Assembly (NCBI RefSeq): GCF_014645655.1
Contig: NZ_BMMD01000004.1
Location: 114,762-178,761, forward strand
Direction: 5' to 3'
DNA length: 64,000 bases
From: Agromyces bauzanensis
Lineage (GTDB): Bacteria > Actinomycetota > Actinomycetes > Actinomycetales > Microbacteriaceae
Position numbers and translations under genes: made by a program. Positions 33,116-42,301 of this stretch are shown in pieces; the stretch's first letter is position 1; the number at the start of each line of letters is the position of its first letter. The notes under the pieces are model-generated. The model saw only the letters and a list, made by a program, of their open reading frames with translations. It ran no database searches and had not been told where the DNA came from.

Positions 33116-33561
33116 CAGGCCCCCATCTCGTACATCACCCAGTCCGTGCGGCGGGCGAGCGTGTCGTACAGGCGCCGGGCGTCGGCATTGTCGGCCGCGG
33201 TGATCCAGCTCACGCCGCCCGAGCCGACCTCGAGCGACCGGGTATGCACGAACTCGATGAGGGCGCGTCCAACGCCGCCGCCGCGCGCCTGCTCGTTCAC
33301 GTACAGGTCGCCGAGGAAGACGCCGCGCGTCGCGCGCAGCGTGTCGGGCACGACGCGGAACTGGGCGAGACCGACGGGCGTCCCCTCGTCGTCGACCGCG
33401 AGGGCCGCCTCGAGCGGGTCGTTCTCGTCGCGGATCCAGTTCCACACGATCAGCGCCCTGGCGTCGTCGAGCTCGGTCTCGTAGAACTCGCAGTACGCGG
33501 CGAACAGGGGCAACCAGCCGAAGAAATCGTCGTCGCCCGCCATGCGGATCTCGTGTGCCAT
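33115..33561 (-). CDS. GNAT-family N-acetyltransferase
   Basis: The 148-residue product has the GNAT fold signatures: FLGDLYVNEQARGGGVGRALIEFV, containing the acetyl-CoA pyrophosphate loop (R/Q-x-x-G-x-G/A type), then WITAADNADARRLYDTL. The substrate is unknown. ATG at 33561 has GGGAG five bases upstream; a GTG at 33576 overlapping the valS stop is also in frame. It lies directly downstream of valS and upstream of the small 74-residue gene, forming a short minus-strand unit. Confidence 0.87.
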   Translation of the reverse strand: MAHEIRMAGDDDFFGWLPLFAAYCEFYETELDDARALIVWNWIRDENDPLEAALAVDDEGTPVGLAQFRVVPDTLRATRGVFLGDLYVNEQARGGGVGRALIEFVHTRSLEVGSGGVSWITAADNADARRLYDTLARRTDWVMYEMGA

Positions 33562-33572
33562 CGCGTCTCCCG

Positions 33573-36149
33573 TCACGGTGCCTCGAGCATGATGTCCCGT
33601 ACCCCGAACTCGTCGGCCTCGGTGAAGCCGAGCCCGGCGATACGCCCGACCGCGCGCAGGTCGGACTCCGCGGACCGCAGCAGCGCGATCGCCGCGGCGG
33701 GGGCGGCGATCACAGCGCTCGCCACGGGGGTCTTCTGCGATGCCTTCGCGTCGGTCTTCGCGCGTCGGACGCCGGTGAGGGCGAGGCTCGTGAGCTCGAG
33801 CAGCTCCACGCCGGCCTCGCCGCGGGCGTCGAGCTCGTCGAGCGTCGGCCACGCGGCCACGTGCACCGACTCGTCGTGGGACCAGCGCCACGCCTCCTCG
33901 GTGGCGAACGGGATCACCGGGGCGAAGAGTCGCAGCAGCACCCCGAGCGCCGTCCTCAGGGCGGCCACCGCGGAGGCCTGCTCGGGGCTCGGCTCGCCGT
34001 AGGCGCGCTCCTTGACCAGTTCGAGGTAGTCGTCGCAGAACGTCCAGAAGAACGTCTCGGTGACCTCGAGCGCGCGGGCGTGGTCGTAGCCCTCGTAAGC
34101 GCGGCTGGCGCTCGCCACGACGTCGGCGAGCCCGGCGAGCATGCTGCGGTCGACGGGCACGGTGACCGGGGCATCCGACCGCCCCTCGAAGCCGAGGATG
34201 AACTTCGCGGCGTTCAGCACCTTGATCGCCAGGCGCCGGCCGATCTTCACCTGCGTCGGGTTCTGCGGGTCGAACGCCGCGTCGGTGCCGAGACGGGAGG
34301 ATGCCGCCCAGTACCGCACCGCGTCGGAGCCGTGCTGCTCGAGCAGGCCGGCCGGAGTCACGACGTTGCCCTTCGACTTCGACATCTTCTTGCGGTCGGG
34401 GTCGACGATGAAGCCCGAGATCGCGGCGTTCGCCCACGGTGCGACGCCGTGCTCGAGTTGGGCGCGCAGGGTGGTCGAGAACAGCCACGTGCGGATGATG
34501 TCCTGTCCCTGCGGGCGGAGCGCGTACGGGAACACGAGGTCGAACAGCTCGGGGTCCCGCTCCCAGCCGCCGGCGAGCTGCGGCGTGAGCGACGAGGTCG
34601 CCCACGTGTCCATGACGTCGTGCTCGCCGATGAAGCCGCCGGGGGCGCCGCGCTGCGACTCGTCGTAGCCGGGCGCCGGCGCCGAGGAGGGGTCGATGGG
34701 CAGCAGGTCGCGCGTGGCCACGATCGGCTCGTCGAACTGCGGGTTCCCGTCGCCGTCGAGGCGGTACCACACCGGGATGGGCACGCCGAAGAACCGTTGG
34801 CGGGAGACCAGCCAGTCACCCGAGAGGCCGCCCACCCAGTTGTCGTATCGCACGCGCATGAACTCGGGATGCCAGTCGATCTCGCGACCGCGCTCGAGGA
34901 GGTTCGCCTTCAGCGCCTCGTCACGCGCACCGTTCACGATGTACCACTGTCGCGTCGAGACGATCTCGAGGGGCCGGTCGCCCTTCTCGAAGAACTTCAC
35001 CGGGTGCGTGATGGGCTTCGGGTCGCCGAGGAGGTCGCCCGACGCACGCAGCTGCTCGACCACGGCCTGCTTCGCCGAGTAAGCCGTCTTGCCCGCGAGC
35101 TCGGCGAACGCGGCACGGCCGGACTCGGAGATGATAGCCTCGGGCGCTTCGGCGATGATGCGGCCGTCGAACCCGATGATCGCCCGGTTCGGCAGGTCGA
35201 GCTCGCGCCACCACACCACGTCGGTCACGTCGCCGAACGTGCAGATCATGGCGATGCCCGTGCCCTTGTCCTTCTGCGCCAGGTGGTGCGCCACGACCGG
35301 CACCTCGACGCCGAACACCGGCGTCGTCACGGTCGTGCCGAACAGCGGCTGGTATCGCTCGTCGTCGGGGTGCGCGACGAGCGCGACGCAGGCTGGGATG
35401 AGCTCGGGACGGCTCGTCTCGATCTCGACGGTGCCGCCGTCGTGCCGGTGGAAGGTCACCCGGTGGTAGTGGCCGGGCTGTTCACGATCTTCGAGCTCTG
35501 CCTGAGCCACGGCGGTACGGAACGTCACATCCCACAGCGTCGGCGCCAGGGCCTGGTACGCCTCGCCGCGCTCCACGTTCCGGATGAACGCGAGCTGCGA
35601 CGTGAAGATGGCCTCGTCGGCGATCGTGCGATACGTCTGCGTCCAATCGACCGAGAGCCCCAACGAGCGCCACAGCGCCTCGAAGTGCTGCTCGTCCTCC
35701 ACCGTCAGCTTCTCGCAGAGCTCGATGAAGTTGCGGCGGCTGATGGGCGCCTGGTCGGCGGCCCTGACGCTCTTGCCCTCGGCGCCTTCGAGCGGCGGCA
35801 CGAAGTCGGGTTCGTAGGGCAGCGAGGGGTCGCAGCGCACACCGTAGTAGTTCTGCACGCGGCGTTCGGTGGGCAGGCCGTTGTCGTCCCAGCCCATCGG
35901 GTAGAAGACGTGCCGACCGCGCATTCGCTGATATCGCGCCATGAGGTCGGTGTGCGTGTACGAGAAGACGTGGCCGATGTGCAGCGAGCCGGACGCGGTG
36001 GGCGGCGGGGTGTCGATCGAGAAGATCGACTCGCGAGTGGCCCCGTCGCGATCGAACCGGTAGGTGCCGTCAGCCTCCCAGACACCGCCCCACTTGGCTT
36101 CGAGGCCCTCGAGCGCGGGCTTGTCGGGGATGCGGGCGTTGTCGGTCAT
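33573..36149 (-). CDS. valS: Valyl-tRNA synthetase
   Basis: Charges tRNA-Val. The 858-residue class I synthetase has the HIGH motif in SGSLHIGHVFSY and the KMSKS motif in KKMSKSKGNVVTP. Its editing domain is inserted between them, and the anticodon-binding domain is helical. I choose ATG at 36149 (MTDNARIPDKPAL), which has GGAG four bases upstream on the minus strand; an in-frame ATG nine codons earlier is weaker. The coiled-coil tRNA-binding arm typical of many ValRS proteins appears short or absent at the C terminus, as in the variant common in this lineage. No T-box was seen upstream. Confidence 0.95.
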   Translation of the reverse strand: MTDNARIPDKPALEGLEAKWGGVWEADGTYRFDRDGATRESIFSIDTPPPTASGSLHIGHVFSYTHTDLMARYQRMRGRHVFYPMGWDDNGLPTERRVQNYYGVRCDPSLPYEPDFVPPLEGAEGKSVRAADQAPISRRNFIELCEKLTVEDEQHFEALWRSLGLSVDWTQTYRTIADEAIFTSQLAFIRNVERGEAYQALAPTLWDVTFRTAVAQAELEDREQPGHYHRVTFHRHDGGTVEIETSRPELIPACVALVAHPDDERYQPLFGTTVTTPVFGVEVPVVAHHLAQKDKGTGIAMICTFGDVTDVVWWRELDLPNRAIIGFDGRIIAEAPEAIISESGRAAFAELAGKTAYSAKQAVVEQLRASGDLLGDPKPITHPVKFFEKGDRPLEIVSTRQWYIVNGARDEALKANLLERGREIDWHPEFMRVRYDNWVGGLSGDWLVSRQRFFGVPIPVWYRLDGDGNPQFDEPIVATRDLLPIDPSSAPAPGYDESQRGAPGGFIGEHDVMDTWATSSLTPQLAGGWERDPELFDLVFPYALRPQGQDIIRTWLFSTTLRAQLEHGVAPWANAAISGFIVDPDRKKMSKSKGNVVTPAGLLEQHGSDAVRYWAASSRLGTDAAFDPQNPTQVKIGRRLAIKVLNAAKFILGFEGRSDAPVTVPVDRSMLAGLADVVASASRAYEGYDHARALEVTETFFWTFCDDYLELVKERAYGEPSPEQASAVAALRTALGVLLRLFAPVIPFATEEAWRWSHDESVHVAAWPTLDELDARGEAGVELLELTSLALTGVRRAKTDAKASQKTPVASAVIAAPAAAIALLRSAESDLRAVGRIAGLGFTEADEFGVRDIMLEAP

Positions 36150-36290
36150 GATGCTCCGGTTCGATATGTGCGGCACCGAGTCCGTGATGAGGTGCCTGAG
36201 TATGCGACGCTCCAGAATACCGGACCGGACTGCGTGCCCGAGCGCGGCGAGTGCGCGTCGTTCCCGCCGCCGGCGGGTCGTCCGTCGGTC

Positions 36291-36884
36291 TCAGCCTCGG
36301 ACGATCGTCACGGAGTGGTGCGTGACGCCCGTCGGCCCGCTGATCGTGACCGTGTAGACCTGGCTCTCCTCCGAGCACTGGAACGCGAGGTTCGAGTACC
36401 CGGACGCCGAGGTCGGCACCGCCTCGTACGGGGCGGCCTGCGCGTCTGTGGTGCCGACGCCGATCCAGGCCTCGGTCGCGTCCTCGCTCGACCAGCTGAA
36501 CACGAGGGGGACGGATGCCACGCCGCCCGAGCAGTCGGCCGTCGCGGGCTCGGCGGTGAACGAGGTGAAGACCGGCCCGGTGGCCGGCGGCGGCGCGGGC
36601 TCCGTGGTGGGTTCGGGCGTCGGCTCGGCCGGAGGCGGGGTCGGCGCGGCGCTCTGGGTCGGCGTCGCGGTCGCGTCCCCGGGCGTCGGGCCGGGTCGAA
36701 GGAAGAGCAGCACGAGCAGGACCACGACGGCGAACGCGAGCACGCCGATGACGGCCCACAGCCAGTTCATCCGACGCTCCCCGGTGGGGCGCGTCTCCCC
36801 ACCGGGTGCGACGGCGGCCGGCGTGCCGATTCGCTCGGTCGCGGGTTCGCGCGGAACCGGTCGTGTCGCGTCATCCTCGCTCAT
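36291..36884 (-). CDS. Single-pass membrane protein with Pro/Thr-rich linker and extracellular domain
   Basis: The 197-residue product has a charged cytosolic N terminus and one transmembrane helix around residues 39-62 (WLWAVIGVLAFAVVVLLVLL). A Pro/Thr/Ala-rich linker (PTPPPAEPTPEPTTEPAPPP) leads to a C-terminal domain of about 95 residues with two Cys and beta-strand-like sequence, perhaps an immunoglobulin-like fold. Orientation is inferred from the linker and Cys pair. I do not recognise a named family. It stands alone between valS and the ABC operon. Confidence 0.7.
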   Translation of the reverse strand: MSEDDATRPVPREPATERIGTPAAVAPGGETRPTGERRMNWLWAVIGVLAFAVVVLLVLLFLRPGPTPGDATATPTQSAAPTPPPAEPTPEPTTEPAPPPATGPVFTSFTAEPATADCSGGVASVPLVFSWSSEDATEAWIGVGTTDAQAAPYEAVPTSASGYSNLAFQCSEESQVYTVTISGPTGVTHHSVTIVRG

Positions 36885-36909
36885 GGCGCCTCCCTGGGTC
36901 GCCCTGATG

Positions 36910-37044
36910 CTAGTGGCGTCGCGGCTCGCTGGGCAATGCCCGTTCCGGGTGGCGGGACGGCAACCGGTCGCGCGTCAGGAGCTCCTCGCGCTCCGCGAGC
37001 ATCCGCGGGCCGGTGCCACACAGGTACCCACCCCACCACGTCAT
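36910..37044 (-). CDS. Possible 44-residue protein overlapping the ABC ATPase stop
   Basis: An ATG at 37044 overlaps the stop codon of the fused ABC ATPase in an ATGA arrangement and opens a 44-codon frame, MTWWGGYLCGTGPRMLAE, ending in an Arg/Pro-rich tail. The translational-coupling geometry is the only support. The sequence has no recognised family, and it could be chance. Confidence 0.35.
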   Translation of the reverse strand: MTWWGGYLCGTGPRMLAEREELLTRDRLPSRHPERALPSEPRRH

Positions 37045-38690
37045 GGCGTCAGGCGCGGCGCGTCGGCGACGAGCTGAGCGGTGTACGGATGCCTCGGCTC
37101 GGCGAAGACCGCCTCGGTTCCGCCCGACTCGACGATGCGCCCCGCCCGCATCACCGCGACGTGGTCGCTCATGTGGCGCACGACGCCGAGGTCGTGCGAG
37201 ATGAACAGCATCGCGAGGCCGCGCCGGCGCTGCAGGCGGTCGAGCAGGTCGAGGATCTGCGCCTGGATCGTCACGTCGAGTGCCGAAACGGGTTCGTCGC
37301 AGATGAGCACGTCGGGCTCTGCGGCGAGTGCGCGCGCGATCGCGACGCGCTGGCGCTGGCCGCCCGAGAGGTTCAGCGGGCGTCGCCGGGCGACGGATGC
37401 CACGAGTCCCACCTGGTCGAGCAGGTCCTCGACGCGCGGGGCGGGCCGGCCGGTCCCGCGTGCGCCGACCGATGCCGCGTCGGCGAGGATGCGTCCGACG
37501 CTCCATCGCGGGTCGAACGAGCTCAGGGCATCCTGGTAGATCGCGCCGATTCGCCGTCGCATCGGACGGCGTTCGCGTTCGGGACGGCTCGACCACGCCT
37601 CGCCGTCGAGTAGCACGACACCGGAGTCGGGCGCGGTGAGACCGAGGGCGAGGCGCGCCACCGTCGTCTTGCCCGACCCCGATTCGCCGACGAGACCGAG
37701 GGTCTCGCCGGGGCGTAGCGCGAGCGACACGTCGTCGACGGCGAGGAGGCGACCGCCGGGCACGCTGAAGCCCTTCGCGACGCGGTCGAACCGGAGGAGC
37801 GGCGGTCGCTCGGGTGCGTCGGAGCCGGTTGCGATCGGAACCCCGGTCGGCGGTGGCCCCGGGATGGCGGCCGGGGCGGACGTGGCGACGGCCAGCGCCG
37901 TGCCGCGCGGCCGCTCCGTGGGCACCGCGGCGATGAGCGCCCGGGTGTAGGGCTCGCGCGGCGACCGCAGGACGTCGTCGGCGGTGCCGTCCTCGATCAC
38001 CTCACCGTGACGCGTCACGAGGATCCGGTCGGCGAGTCGGCTGACGACGGCGAGGTCATGGCTGATCAGGAGGATGCCCGTGCCGGCCTCGCGGATCTCG
38101 TCGAGCAGCGACAGGATCCGCGCCTGCACGCTCACGTCGAGTGCCGTCGTGGGCTCGTCCGCGATGACGAGCGGCGGATCGAGGGCGAGTGCCGACGCGA
38201 TCAGTGCGCGTTGGCGGAGCCCGCCCGACAGCTCGCCGGAGCGCCGCCCCGCCGCGAACTCGGGATCCGGCATGCCGACGCGGGCGAGCAGTCCGAGGAC
38301 GCGCGCGCGGCGGGCGGCCGGCGGCATCCGCTCGTGGATGCGCAGCGGGTCGTCGATCTCGCGGCCGATCGGGCGGAGCGGGTCGAGCGAGACCAGCGCG
38401 TCCTGCAGGATGAGGCCGACCTGGCGGCCGCGCACGTCGCGCCAGGTGCGCTCGCTCGCGGACCCGAGTTCGCGACCGAGCACCCGGAGCCGATCGGAGC
38501 GCGTCCGAGCGCCGGCGCCGGCCATGCCGAGGAGCGCGCGTGCGGTGACGCTCTTGCCCGAGCCCGACTCCCCGACGATCGCGACGCACTCACCGGGCCG
38601 GATCCGGAGGGAGATCCCGTGCACCACCTCGTGGTCGCCGAAGGCGACGCGAAGCCCCGCGACGTCGAGGAGCGGCATCCGTTCGCTCAA
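37041..38690 (-). CDS. Peptide/nickel-type ABC transporter, fused double ATPase (DppD-DppF)
   Basis: The 549-residue product carries two complete ATPase domains of the oligopeptide/nickel importer type. The first half has Walker A VGESGSGKSVT, signature LSGGLRQR and Walker B LVIADEPTTALD. The second has VGESGSGKTTV, LSGGQRQR and LICDEPVSALD. A Pro/Ala-rich linker joins them. TTG at 38690 overlaps the permease stop by four bases and is preceded by GGGAGGGAGGGG; an ATG four codons later (38678) is the alternative. Fusion of the two ATPases is common in actinobacteria. It powers the permeases encoded upstream. Confidence 0.9.
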   Translation of the reverse strand: MSERMPLLDVAGLRVAFGDHEVVHGISLRIRPGECVAIVGESGSGKSVTARALLGMAGAGARTRSDRLRVLGRELGSASERTWRDVRGRQVGLILQDALVSLDPLRPIGREIDDPLRIHERMPPAARRARVLGLLARVGMPDPEFAAGRRSGELSGGLRQRALIASALALDPPLVIADEPTTALDVSVQARILSLLDEIREAGTGILLISHDLAVVSRLADRILVTRHGEVIEDGTADDVLRSPREPYTRALIAAVPTERPRGTALAVATSAPAAIPGPPPTGVPIATGSDAPERPPLLRFDRVAKGFSVPGGRLLAVDDVSLALRPGETLGLVGESGSGKTTVARLALGLTAPDSGVVLLDGEAWSSRPERERRPMRRRIGAIYQDALSSFDPRWSVGRILADAASVGARGTGRPAPRVEDLLDQVGLVASVARRRPLNLSGGQRQRVAIARALAAEPDVLICDEPVSALDVTIQAQILDLLDRLQRRRGLAMLFISHDLGVVRHMSDHVAVMRAGRIVESGGTEAVFAEPRHPYTAQLVADAPRLTP

Positions 38691-39559
38691 CGCCCCTCCC
38701 TCCCGCGGCGCGTGAGCGCCCGGCCGAGCATGGTCGTCGCGATCGTGGTGCCCACGATCATGAGCCCCGGGAACACCGTCAGCCACGGCGCCGTCGGCAG
38801 GTACGTGCGGCCGGCCGCGAGCATCGCCCCCCATTCCGCGGCGGGCGGCTGCGCGCCGAGACCGAGGTAGCTGAGCGCCGCCGCCCACACGATCGCCTGT
38901 CCGACACCAAGCGTCGCCAGCACGAAGAGGGGTACGAGCGCATTGGGCAGCAGGTGGCGCGCGAGGATGCGACCGGGCGAGTGGCCCAGCACCCGGGCGG
39001 CCTCGACGTAGTGGGAGGAGCGGATCCCGACGAGCTGCCCGCGGATGATGCGCGCATAGCCGGGCGCCGTCGACAGCCCGACCGCGATCGTCGCCGTCAC
39101 CGGTCCGGGACCGGCGACCACGATGACGAGCAGCGCCAGCAGCAGCCCGGGGAACGCGAAGAGCACCTCGATCACGCGACCGACCCCGAAGTCGAGGACT
39201 CGGCCGCCGAAGCTCGCCAGCACGCCGAGCACGAGGCCGAGGGCGAGGCCGATGAGGGTCGCCGAGACGCCGATGAGGAGCGATGACGCGGTGCCGGCGA
39301 TGACTCTGCTGTAGACGTCGCGGCCGGACTCGTCGGTCCCGAACCAGTGCGCGAGTGACGGCGACTCGAAGGCGTCCGCGGCGGCGATCCGGTTCGGGTC
39401 CTGGGTCCAGACGAGGGACGGCGCGACGGTGGCGACGGCCAGGAACGCCACGAAGGCGACGGCGAGCACGGTGCCGGCACGCGGCATCCGTCGCCGACGC
39501 GGTCCGAGGTGCTCGGCGGATGCCTCGACCGTCGTCTGCCGCAGTTCGAGCTCGCTCAC
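38687..39559 (-). CDS. Peptide/nickel-type ABC transporter permease (DppC-like)
   Basis: The 290-residue inner-membrane permease has an N-terminal helix, WFGTDESGRDVYSR (a DppC hallmark), and the cytoplasmic EAA loop VEAARVLGHSPGRILARHLLPN that contacts the ATPase. About six hydrophobic helices are seen. GTG at 39559 overlaps the upstream permease stop in a GTGA arrangement, and its own stop overlaps the ATPase start. Confidence 0.9.
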   Translation of the reverse strand: MSELELRQTTVEASAEHLGPRRRRMPRAGTVLAVAFVAFLAVATVAPSLVWTQDPNRIAAADAFESPSLAHWFGTDESGRDVYSRVIAGTASSLLIGVSATLIGLALGLVLGVLASFGGRVLDFGVGRVIEVLFAFPGLLLALLVIVVAGPGPVTATIAVGLSTAPGYARIIRGQLVGIRSSHYVEAARVLGHSPGRILARHLLPNALVPLFVLATLGVGQAIVWAAALSYLGLGAQPPAAEWGAMLAAGRTYLPTAPWLTVFPGLMIVGTTIATTMLGRALTRRGREGR

Positions 39560-40536
39560 CGGGCGCCCTCCTGCCGCAGCCTGGGGTCGGCGAGGCGGGA
39601 CGCGACATCCGTCACGACCGTCATGACGACGTAGACGAGCGCGACGAGGAGCACGACACCGGTGACGACGGGCACATCGCGGAGGGTGACGGCCTGCAGC
39701 AGCGTGCGGCCGAGTCCGGGCATCGCGAAGATCGTCTCGACCACCACCGCGCCCGAGAGCAGCCAGCCGAGCGCCCAGCCCGAGAGGCTGATCGCCGGCA
39801 GCGAGGCGTGCCGGATCGTGTGCCGGAGGCGGAGTCCTGTCGTGTTCTCGCCGCGGGCGCGCGCAGAGACCACGAACGGCTGCTGCAGGGCGTCGAGGAG
39901 GCTCTCGCGCATGACCTGGGCGAGGAATCCCGCGAGCGGGATCGCCAGGGTGGCGACGGGCAGCACGAGGCCCGCAGGCGTGCCCGTCGCGATGGGCGGA
40001 AACCAGTCGAGGCCCGTGCTGAAGATGGCGATGAGCACGGCGGCCAACCAGAAGTGGGGGAGTGCGGCCGCGGTGAGCTCGATGCCCTCGCCGACGGCGG
40101 CGGCCACGCGCGCACGGCCGGTCGACCAGAGCGAGAGGCCGAGTGCGAGGATCCAGGCGACGAGGAGCGCGAGCACGGCCAGCAGCATCGTGCCGCCGAG
40201 CTGACCGCCGAGGAGGTCGGCGACCGGCGTCCTGAGCGCGTAGGAGGTGCCGAGGTCGCCGGTGACGAGGCGCGCGAGCATGGCGAGGTACTGCACGAGC
40301 AGCGGCTGGTCGAGTCCGTAGTCGCGGCGGACCTGGTCGAGCGCCTCCTGGGAGGCCTGCGAGCCGGGCCCGCCGAGGATCGCCTCGGCGGGATCGCCCG
40401 GGATGAGCCGGATCGCGAAGAACGTCAGCGTCGCGACCGCCCACATGACGAAGACCGCTCCGGCGGCCAGCACGGCGACGCGGTGCAGGATGCCGCCGCG
40501 TCGCCGACGCGGGTCAGCCGGCGAGCCAGGCGTCAT
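39556..40536 (-). CDS. Peptide/nickel-type ABC transporter permease (DppB-like)
   Basis: The 326-residue permease has the first helix followed by FFAIRLIPGDPAEAILG, the DppB hallmark. Next come LDQPLLVQYLAMLARLVTGDLG, several hydrophobic helices and the EAA-like loop SARARGENTTGLRLRHTIRH before the last helices. ATG at 40536 lies 23 bases inside the 3' end of the binding-protein gene, so the genes are coupled. Confidence 0.9.
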   Translation of the reverse strand: MTPGSPADPRRRRGGILHRVAVLAAGAVFVMWAVATLTFFAIRLIPGDPAEAILGGPGSQASQEALDQVRRDYGLDQPLLVQYLAMLARLVTGDLGTSYALRTPVADLLGGQLGGTMLLAVLALLVAWILALGLSLWSTGRARVAAAVGEGIELTAAALPHFWLAAVLIAIFSTGLDWFPPIATGTPAGLVLPVATLAIPLAGFLAQVMRESLLDALQQPFVVSARARGENTTGLRLRHTIRHASLPAISLSGWALGWLLSGAVVVETIFAMPGLGRTLLQAVTLRDVPVVTGVVLLVALVYVVMTVVTDVASRLADPRLRQEGAR

Positions 40537-42178
40537 AGAAGGTCGGAGTCGAGACGGTCGGCATCGTGCGTGCGCCCTCGACCCGGGCGTCCAGAAGGAA
40601 GCTGTTCTGCTGGTCGTAGAGCGGGAGCAGGTAGTAACCGCCGAGGATCCGCTCCTGCGCCTGCCGGTACAGGTCGGCGCGCGCCGCCTCCTCGCTCGTC
40701 GATGCGGCCTCGGTCAGCAGGGCGTCGACCGCGGGGTCGTCGAGCTGCGCGAGGTTCGCGAAGTAGCCGCTCGGAGCCGGCGTGATGCTGTCGGAATGGT
40801 ACAGGATGCGCAGCACGTCGGGGCCGACCTTCGTGTAGGGAGCGCTCACGATCTCGTACTCGTGTGCGAACAGCGCGCTGTACCAGCTCGACAGGTCGAG
40901 CAGCTCGATCGCGACGTCGAACCCGGCCTGCTTCGCGGTCGCCTGCACCTGCTCGAAGAGCGACTGCTCGGCCGGGATCGACTGGTTGGTGCTGACGGGG
41001 AAGCGCAAGGTGAGGCGGACGCCGTCCTTCATGCGGATGCCGTCGGCGTCGCGGTCGGTCCAGCCGGCCTCGTCGAGGAGCGCGTTCGCCGCGTCGAGAT
41101 CGGGTTCGAAGAGCGCTTCGTCCGAGTATGCGAGCTGCTCGGCCGAGGAGAGTGCCGAGTACGACCGCTCCGCGGTGCCGAAGAAGAGGGCGTCGATGCC
41201 GTCGTTCACCTCGACCGCTCGGATGAAGGCCTCGCGGACCCGTTCGTCGTCGAACGGCGCCTGGCCGGAGTTCAGCTCGATGCGGTTCGCGGCGCCGGGT
41301 CGCGGTGCGTCGATCCACGTGAGCACGTCGTCGCCCTCGGCGGCGGCGATGGTGTCGGGCTGCGGGTTGTCGATGACATCGACCTGCCCGCCCTGGAGCG
41401 CCGCGTACCGCGACGCGGCATCGGGTACGAACCGCCATTCGATCGCGTCGAGGTAGGGGGGGCCGTCGTGGCCGGCGTCGGCGGGCGGCGAGCTGTAGTC
41501 GTCGTTCCGCACGAGGGTGACGTGGTCCTGCTTGACCCACTCGCCCACGATGAACGGGCCGGTGCCGACCGGCGCCTCGCAGTTCTCCTCCATGCCGCGG
41601 GCGATGCCCGCGGGCGACTGCATGGCGGTCCACGGCTGGCTGAGCGACTCGAGCAGCGCGCTGTCGGGGGCAGTGAGCACGAACCGCGCCGTGAGGTCGT
41701 CGACGGCCTCGACCCGGTCGACCTTGCCCATCGCGAGGTAACCGGTGGATGACTGCGTCGCCGGATCCTTCAGATGCTCCACGTTGACCGCGACGGCCTC
41801 CGCGTCGAAGTGGGTGCCGTCGGTGAACGTCACGCCCTCGCGCAGCGTGAACTCCCACGCGAGTCCGTCGTCCGACGGCTCCCACGACTCGGCGAGCCAC
41901 GGAATGATCTCGCCCGACGTGTCGCGCGAGACGAGCGATTCGAGGAACTGCCCCGCGAGGAGGGCCTGCGGATAGTTGCCCCCGACATGCGGGTCGAGAC
42001 AGGTCGGTTCGGCGTCGCCGCTCGCGTAGACGAGCGTGCCGCCCTCGACCGGGTCGCCGGATGCCTCGTCGGGCTCGGCCGCCTGGCACCCGGCGAGTGC
42101 GACGGCCGAGACGAGCGCGATGGCGGGGAGAGCGATTCGCCGCCACGGGCGGAGAGTGGTCACGGTTGCAGTGGGCAT
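40514..42178 (-). CDS. Peptide/nickel-type ABC transporter substrate-binding lipoprotein (SBP family 5)
   Basis: The 554-residue product has a signal peptide ending in the lipobox LAGC (Cys31) and is probably anchored in the membrane. The mature protein has family-5 features: GGTLVYASGDAEPTCLDPHV, ESWEPSDDGLAWEFTLREGVTFTDG cut across domains I-II, and a long C-terminal lobe. The ligand cannot be told from the sequence; peptides, nickel chelates and other metals are known for the family. ATG at 42178 begins the operon, divergent from a small GntR regulator with a palindromic site between. Confidence 0.9.
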   Translation of the reverse strand: MPTATVTTLRPWRRIALPAIALVSAVALAGCQAAEPDEASGDPVEGGTLVYASGDAEPTCLDPHVGGNYPQALLAGQFLESLVSRDTSGEIIPWLAESWEPSDDGLAWEFTLREGVTFTDGTHFDAEAVAVNVEHLKDPATQSSTGYLAMGKVDRVEAVDDLTARFVLTAPDSALLESLSQPWTAMQSPAGIARGMEENCEAPVGTGPFIVGEWVKQDHVTLVRNDDYSSPPADAGHDGPPYLDAIEWRFVPDAASRYAALQGGQVDVIDNPQPDTIAAAEGDDVLTWIDAPRPGAANRIELNSGQAPFDDERVREAFIRAVEVNDGIDALFFGTAERSYSALSSAEQLAYSDEALFEPDLDAANALLDEAGWTDRDADGIRMKDGVRLTLRFPVSTNQSIPAEQSLFEQVQATAKQAGFDVAIELLDLSSWYSALFAHEYEIVSAPYTKVGPDVLRILYHSDSITPAPSGYFANLAQLDDPAVDALLTEAASTSEEAARADLYRQAQERILGGYYLLPLYDQQNSFLLDARVEGARTMPTVSTPTFYDAWLAG

Positions 42179-42266
42179 CGAGATCCTTGCGGGAGGGGGA
42201 GGTGGACTGGGTGCGTCGTCGGAGCCCGATTCATCCTGTCATCGCCGGGAGAGGGCGACAACCGAC

Positions 42267-42289
42267 TTGTTCGAGTAACAATAGAACAA
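42267..42289. promoter_or_regulatory. Palindromic operator candidate between ABC operon and gntR
   Basis: TTGTTC (42267-42272) and GAACAA (42284-42289) are perfect inverted half-sites separated by 11 bases in the divergent spacer, 13 bases before the gntR start and 89 from the binding-protein start. The surrounding AT-rich stretch, CAATAGAACAATAGACT, could also hold a -10. Autoregulation by the adjacent GntR protein is the natural inference. Confidence 0.55.
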
Positions 42290-42301
42290 TAGACTCAATG
42301 C

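Noticed and set aside
33555..37613. Very long open frame on the plus strand opposite valS and neighbours
   Set aside because: Same GC-driven artefact. The minus strand encodes valS with all synthetase motifs, and the translation is low-complexity Arg/Val/Asp.
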